A DNA stretch of 64,000 nt from Bryobacterales bacterium. Lineage in GTDB: Bacteria > Acidobacteriota > Terriglobia > Bryobacterales > Bryobacteraceae. The position numbers were made by a program, and so were the translations under genes. The stretch spans positions 1-64,000 of the forward strand of contig JAEUQC010000147.1 of the NCBI GenBank assembly GCA_016789905.1, given 5' to 3'. Shown in pieces: positions 61,349 to 64,000 of this stretch. The notes beneath the pieces were generated by a model. The model had not been told where the DNA came from. It searched no databases and saw only the letters and a program-made list of their open reading frames with translations. Numbering within the stretch: position 1 is the first letter of the stretch; each line of letters opens with the position of its first letter.

Positions 61349-62964
61349 TGATCGCTATGCACCGTTTCGCCTGCCAGAAATGTCATCCGCACCTGCAGTT
61401 TCGGCAGTTCGGTGAACGGCAAAGTCATCAAATCGCCCGATAGCACCAGGAAATCCGCCACTTTATTCACTTCCAACGTACCTTTCCAGCCCTCTTCAAA
61501 CGCGGCGTAGGCCCCCGCCCACGTCCAGCTTCGCAGCGCCTCCTCGCGCGTGAATCGCTCCTCCGGCCGCCATCCGCCGTTTGGCATTCCCTGGGCGTCC
61601 TGCCGGCTTACGGCCGCGTAAAAGCCCATCAAAGGATTCGGCTCTTCCACCGGAAAGTCGCTCCCATTGGCCACCGTTACTCCAGCTTTCAACATCCGTT
61701 TCTGTGCATAGGCGCCGCTGATGCGGTCCGGACCCAGCCGCGCCAGCGCCCATCGCATATCGGATGTGGCATGGGTCGACTGCATTGAAGCCACCACGCC
61801 GAATTTCTTAAACAACGCAAAATCGGGCAGGGAAATGGCCTGCGCGTGTTCCACGCGGAATCGTTTATTGTTGCTCTCTCCAAGCACTTTCCCGTAGGCG
61901 TCCAATACCATTCGGTTCGCCCGGTCGCCAATGGCGTGTGTATTCACCTGAAAGCCCTTTTCCGCCGCCTGGCGCGCCACGCGTTCCACCGTCTCCTGCT
62001 TCAAAATCATCAGCCCCGTGTTGCCTGGATCGTCAGCGTATGGTTGCCAGAAAGCCGCGCCTCGCGAACCCATCGCCCCATCCGCCATCAACTTGATGCT
62101 GCGAATCGTCAACCGTTCATTGATCTCCGGCCCGGTTTCCAGGAATCGCGTCCACATCCGCCCCTCGCCGCCAATCATCGCGTACACCCGCACCGGCAAT
62201 TGGCCCGCCGCCGCCAGTTTTCGATAGGCCCGCAACTCCTGCTCGCCAATCCCGGCGTCGTGGACGGATGTCAACCCAAGCCGCGCGCATTCCCGCGCCG
62301 CCGCCCGCAGCCGGCTGACAATTTCATCGTCCGTCGCTCCGGGAATCTTCGCGCCTGCCAGGCCTTGCGCGCGGTCAATCAATACTCCCGTCGCCTGGCC
62401 CGCGGAATCCCGGATAATCTTGCCACCCATCGGGTCCGGCGTCTTGTCGTCGATTCCGGCCAGGTCGAGCGCCTTCTGGTTCACCCACGCCGCGTGCCCA
62501 TCTACCCGCGTTAAAAAAACGGGATGTTCCGGCGCCGCCTCCGTCAATGCCGTATGCAGCGGAAATTCGCCTCCCCAGTTGGTTTGGTCCCAGTTGCGTG
62601 CCCGTATCCAAGTCCCTTTCGGCACCCGCGCCGCCCGCGCCTTCACAATGGCCGCCACTTCCGCCACTGTCTTCACATGCCGCAGGTCGGCTGTTTCAAG
62701 CAACTGGCCCAGCCCGCTCATGTGGACGTGGCTGTCAATCAATCCGGGGATCACGGTGGCTCCGCGCAGGTCCATCACACGCGTCTTCGGGCCAATTTGC
62801 GCGCGTGCTTCGTCGCCGATCGCCACTATCCGTCCATTACGGATCGCCATGGCTTTCGCCTTCGGCTGCGCCGGGTTCGCGGTGTAGATCGTGGCGTTGT
62901 TTATCACCAGATCGGCGGGCTCCCCTGCCATAGCCATCCAAAGCATCGCTAGAATGGGGATCAT
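61345..62964 (-). CDS. YtcJ-like metal-dependent amidohydrolase
   Basis: 539 residues from ATG at 62964, with signal peptide MIPILAMLWMAMAG. The metal site is in VIPGLIDSHVHMSGLG (HxH). Other Amidohydrolase_3 features are ADLVINNATIYTANP, GWAQATHAINKTHE-like RVDGHAAWVN, QVNTHAIGDRANRMVLDAY, RFRVEHAQAISLPD, HATSDMRWA and VANGSDFPVEEPNPLMGFYAAVSR. The family hydrolyses amide, formamide or cyclic-urea substrates; the exact substrate is unknown. Its start codon overlaps that of the divergent MauE-thioredoxin gene by two bases, so both promoters must lie within the opposite coding region. Confidence 0.92.
   Translation of the reverse strand: MIPILAMLWMAMAGEPADLVINNATIYTANPAQPKAKAMAIRNGRIVAIGDEARAQIGPKTRVMDLRGATVIPGLIDSHVHMSGLGQLLETADLRHVKTVAEVAAIVKARAARVPKGTWIRARNWDQTNWGGEFPLHTALTEAAPEHPVFLTRVDGHAAWVNQKALDLAGIDDKTPDPMGGKIIRDSAGQATGVLIDRAQGLAGAKIPGATDDEIVSRLRAAARECARLGLTSVHDAGIGEQELRAYRKLAAAGQLPVRVYAMIGGEGRMWTRFLETGPEINERLTIRSIKLMADGAMGSRGAAFWQPYADDPGNTGLMILKQETVERVARQAAEKGFQVNTHAIGDRANRMVLDAYGKVLGESNNKRFRVEHAQAISLPDFALFKKFGVVASMQSTHATSDMRWALARLGPDRISGAYAQKRMLKAGVTVANGSDFPVEEPNPLMGFYAAVSRQDAQGMPNGGWRPEERFTREEALRSWTWAGAYAAFEEGWKGTLEVNKVADFLVLSGDLMTLPFTELPKLQVRMTFLAGETVHSDQ
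62950..62955 (+). promoter_or_regulatory. Probable -10 box of the MauE-thioredoxin gene (leaderless)
   Basis: TAGAAT, then seven bases (GGGGATC), then the ATG at 62963. The box lies inside the amidohydrolase coding region. Confidence 0.4.
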
Positions 62965-63886
62965 GCAAGACAGTATGGCACAGGCCTCGCCTGCCGCCGC
63001 CTTTGTAGACATTCCCGCCTGGAAGAACATCGTGGCCTGGATCTGCGCGGTATCGATCGGGTTATTTTTTCTCGGCGCCGGACTCTGGAAACTGACCGAT
63101 CACCTGGGCACCGCCACACGCATGACGCAGGCGCTGGTTCCGCCTTCGCTCAGCGTACTCGCGGCCCTTTTCTTCGGAATAACCGAAGTATTTGGCGGTA
63201 TTCTGCTCATGATTCCCCGCTACCGCCGCTGGGGCTCCTGGCTGTGCTCCTTCCTGCTTGTCGCCTTCATGGTCTATATGGGCTGGAACTATACCGCGCT
63301 CCAGGGTATGGATTGTTCCTGCTTCCCGTGGCTCAAACGCGCCGTTGGCCCCGCCTTCTTCTGGAGCGATGGACTCATGCTTGTTATGTCCGCGCTTGCC
63401 GGCTGGTGGGCGCACAGCAGCCAGGGGACAAAGGGCGCCGCGCTCATCTTCGCTTCCACGCTCGTCTTTGCCGGCGTGGCCTATGGCATCACCGAATCGC
63501 GGCAATCCGGTACGAAAGCCCCGGATTCCATCACCGTGGAGGGCCAGCCCTATTCGCTCCAGCAAGGCAAGATTCTGCTCTACTTCTACGACCCCGAATG
63601 TTCGCACTGCAACGATGCCGCCAAGCGCATGGCCAAGCACACGTGGAAGGACGCCAAGGTCATCGGCCTGGCTACACGTGTGCCGCAGTTCGCGCAGTAC
63701 TTCATGGATTCAACCGGCCTGAAGGGCAAGAACTCCCCCGATCACGTTAGCTTGAAAGCGCTTTTCCCGCATGGTGACCCGCCCTACGGCGTCGTGCTGG
63801 AACACGGACGCATGAAGACCGGCTTGCAGCGTTTTGACGACGTGGAACCCGAAGCCACCCTCCGCCAACTCGGCTTCATCGAATAA
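62963..63886 (+). CDS. DoxX/MauE-like membrane protein fused to a thioredoxin-like domain
   Basis: 307 residues. The N-terminal ~150 residues are a four-helix DoxX/MauE-type membrane domain: WKNIVAWICAVSIGLFFLGAGLWKL, LAALFFGITEVFGGILLMIPRYRRWG, and CSC in GMDCSCFPWLKRAVGP. Two more helices follow (about 140-155, 165-185). The C-terminal domain is thioredoxin-like with CxxC in YFYDPECSHCNDAAKRM. This MauE plus thioredoxin arrangement suggests a periplasmic or membrane thiol-redox system, perhaps in disulphide or cytochrome maturation. In-frame ATG at 62975 is an alternative start. Transcribed rightward with the following aldo/keto reductase, four bases later. Confidence 0.88.
   Translation: MQDSMAQASPAAAFVDIPAWKNIVAWICAVSIGLFFLGAGLWKLTDHLGTATRMTQALVPPSLSVLAALFFGITEVFGGILLMIPRYRRWGSWLCSFLLVAFMVYMGWNYTALQGMDCSCFPWLKRAVGPAFFWSDGLMLVMSALAGWWAHSSQGTKGAALIFASTLVFAGVAYGITESRQSGTKAPDSITVEGQPYSLQQGKILLYFYDPECSHCNDAAKRMAKHTWKDAKVIGLATRVPQFAQYFMDSTGLKGKNSPDHVSLKALFPHGDPPYGVVLEHGRMKTGLQRFDDVEPEATLRQLGFIE
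62970..62977 (-). promoter_or_regulatory. Possible -10 box of the amidohydrolase gene (leaderless)
   Basis: On the minus strand this reads CATACTGT. CATACT ends seven bases before the ATG at 62964; TACTGT, a TANNNT match, ends five bases before it. It lies inside the opposite coding region. Weak, but it mirrors the box serving the other gene. Confidence 0.3.
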
Positions 63887-63889
63887 CGA

Positions 63890-64000
63890 ATGAGCCAGGC
63901 CTTTTATCGCCTCGCCCAGGGAATGCGCCTCAGCTCCCTCGGCATCGGTACGTATCTGGGCGCGGCGGACGACTCGACCGACGACGCCTACAAAGCCGCC
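63890..64000 (+). CDS. Aldo/keto reductase, 3' end missing
   Basis: The first 37 codons only (MSQAFYRLAQGMRLSSLGIGTYLGAADD). LSSLGIGTYLG is the N-terminal barrel strand of aldo/keto reductases. It lacks a signal peptide, unlike the exported relative at 42632. The rest of the gene lies beyond the window edge. It is close behind the MauE-thioredoxin gene and probably in its operon. Confidence 0.65.
   Translation, partial: MSQAFYRLAQGMRLSSLGIGTYLGAADDSTDDAYKAA

Noticed and set aside
61345..63030. Amidohydrolase start at 63030
   Set aside because: This start would add 22 residues with no signal-peptide character before the leader MIPILAMLWMAMAG, so the ATG at 62964 is preferred.

Overview
The window looks like chromosomal DNA of a high-GC acidobacterium of the Solibacter/Bryobacter type. 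This placement is an inference from gene content, not a database match. It rests on a DUF1549/DUF1553 cytochrome protein next to a DUF1501 protein, a very large Oar-like TonB receptor with an N-terminal carboxypeptidase-like repeat, an ECF sigma factor overlapping a Pkn-type kinase gene, many short secreted enzymes, and a Tat-exported two-subunit molybdenum hydroxylase. There is no rRNA, transposase, integrase, phage gene or CRISPR array. One tRNA (Gly, anticodon TCC) is present.

Layout. 0-10 kb: the 3' part of a pentaheme nitrite reductase (nrfA), a leftward hemB-phoD-glycosidase operon, a secreted repeat protein, then rightward miaB, a bifunctional-nuclease-domain gene and a small gene, facing a leftward TPR protein. 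10-17 kb: a solute:sodium symporter and an APC permease, a small basic AT-hook-like protein, and a leftward pair of pterin carbinolamine dehydratase and a beta-lactamase-fold/NamZ fusion. 16-26 kb: an ECF sigma/kinase pair, a MEMO protein, an exported SelA-like PLP enzyme, and the DUF1553/DUF1501 pair. 26-33 kb: a secreted hydrolase, a LytS/LytTR-type two-component pair, a seven-copy tandem array derived from the 3' end of the neighbouring metallopeptidase gene, a GAF-ANTAR regulator and a YheT-like hydrolase. 33-40 kb: two MacB-type permeases without an ATPase, an SGNH hydrolase, a SprT-like metallopeptidase, fabH, a myo-inositol oxygenase and an orphan Flp pilin. 40-54 kb: a leftward oxidoreductase/Cys-His protein/cytochrome c peroxidase/sugar-binding lipoprotein operon, a rightward gamma-glutamyltransferase-esterase-prmA-nucleotidase-like run, and a heptaheme cytochrome divergent from a siroheme nitrite/sulfite reductase. 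54-64 kb: tRNA-Gly, the molybdenum hydroxylase, the TonB receptor, an acetyltransferase, an amidohydrolase, a MauE-thioredoxin fusion and the start of an aldo/keto reductase.

Three things stand out. First, the tandem array at 28.8-29.9 kb is built from the last ~35 codons plus the downstream flank of an adjacent gene. A probable relic of the ancestral C-terminus is stranded at its far end. Second, about fourteen genes carry a TANNNT box placed 5-9 bases before the start codon, which suggests widespread leaderless transcription. One divergent pair even shares overlapping start codons. Third, several proteins are unusual fusions or exported versions of normally cytoplasmic folds: beta-lactamase fold/NamZ, a degenerate 5'-nucleotidase with a barrel-like tail, an exported SelA-like enzyme, and MauE-thioredoxin. 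Strand composition also changes by eye near 33 kb and back near the tRNA at 54 kb.
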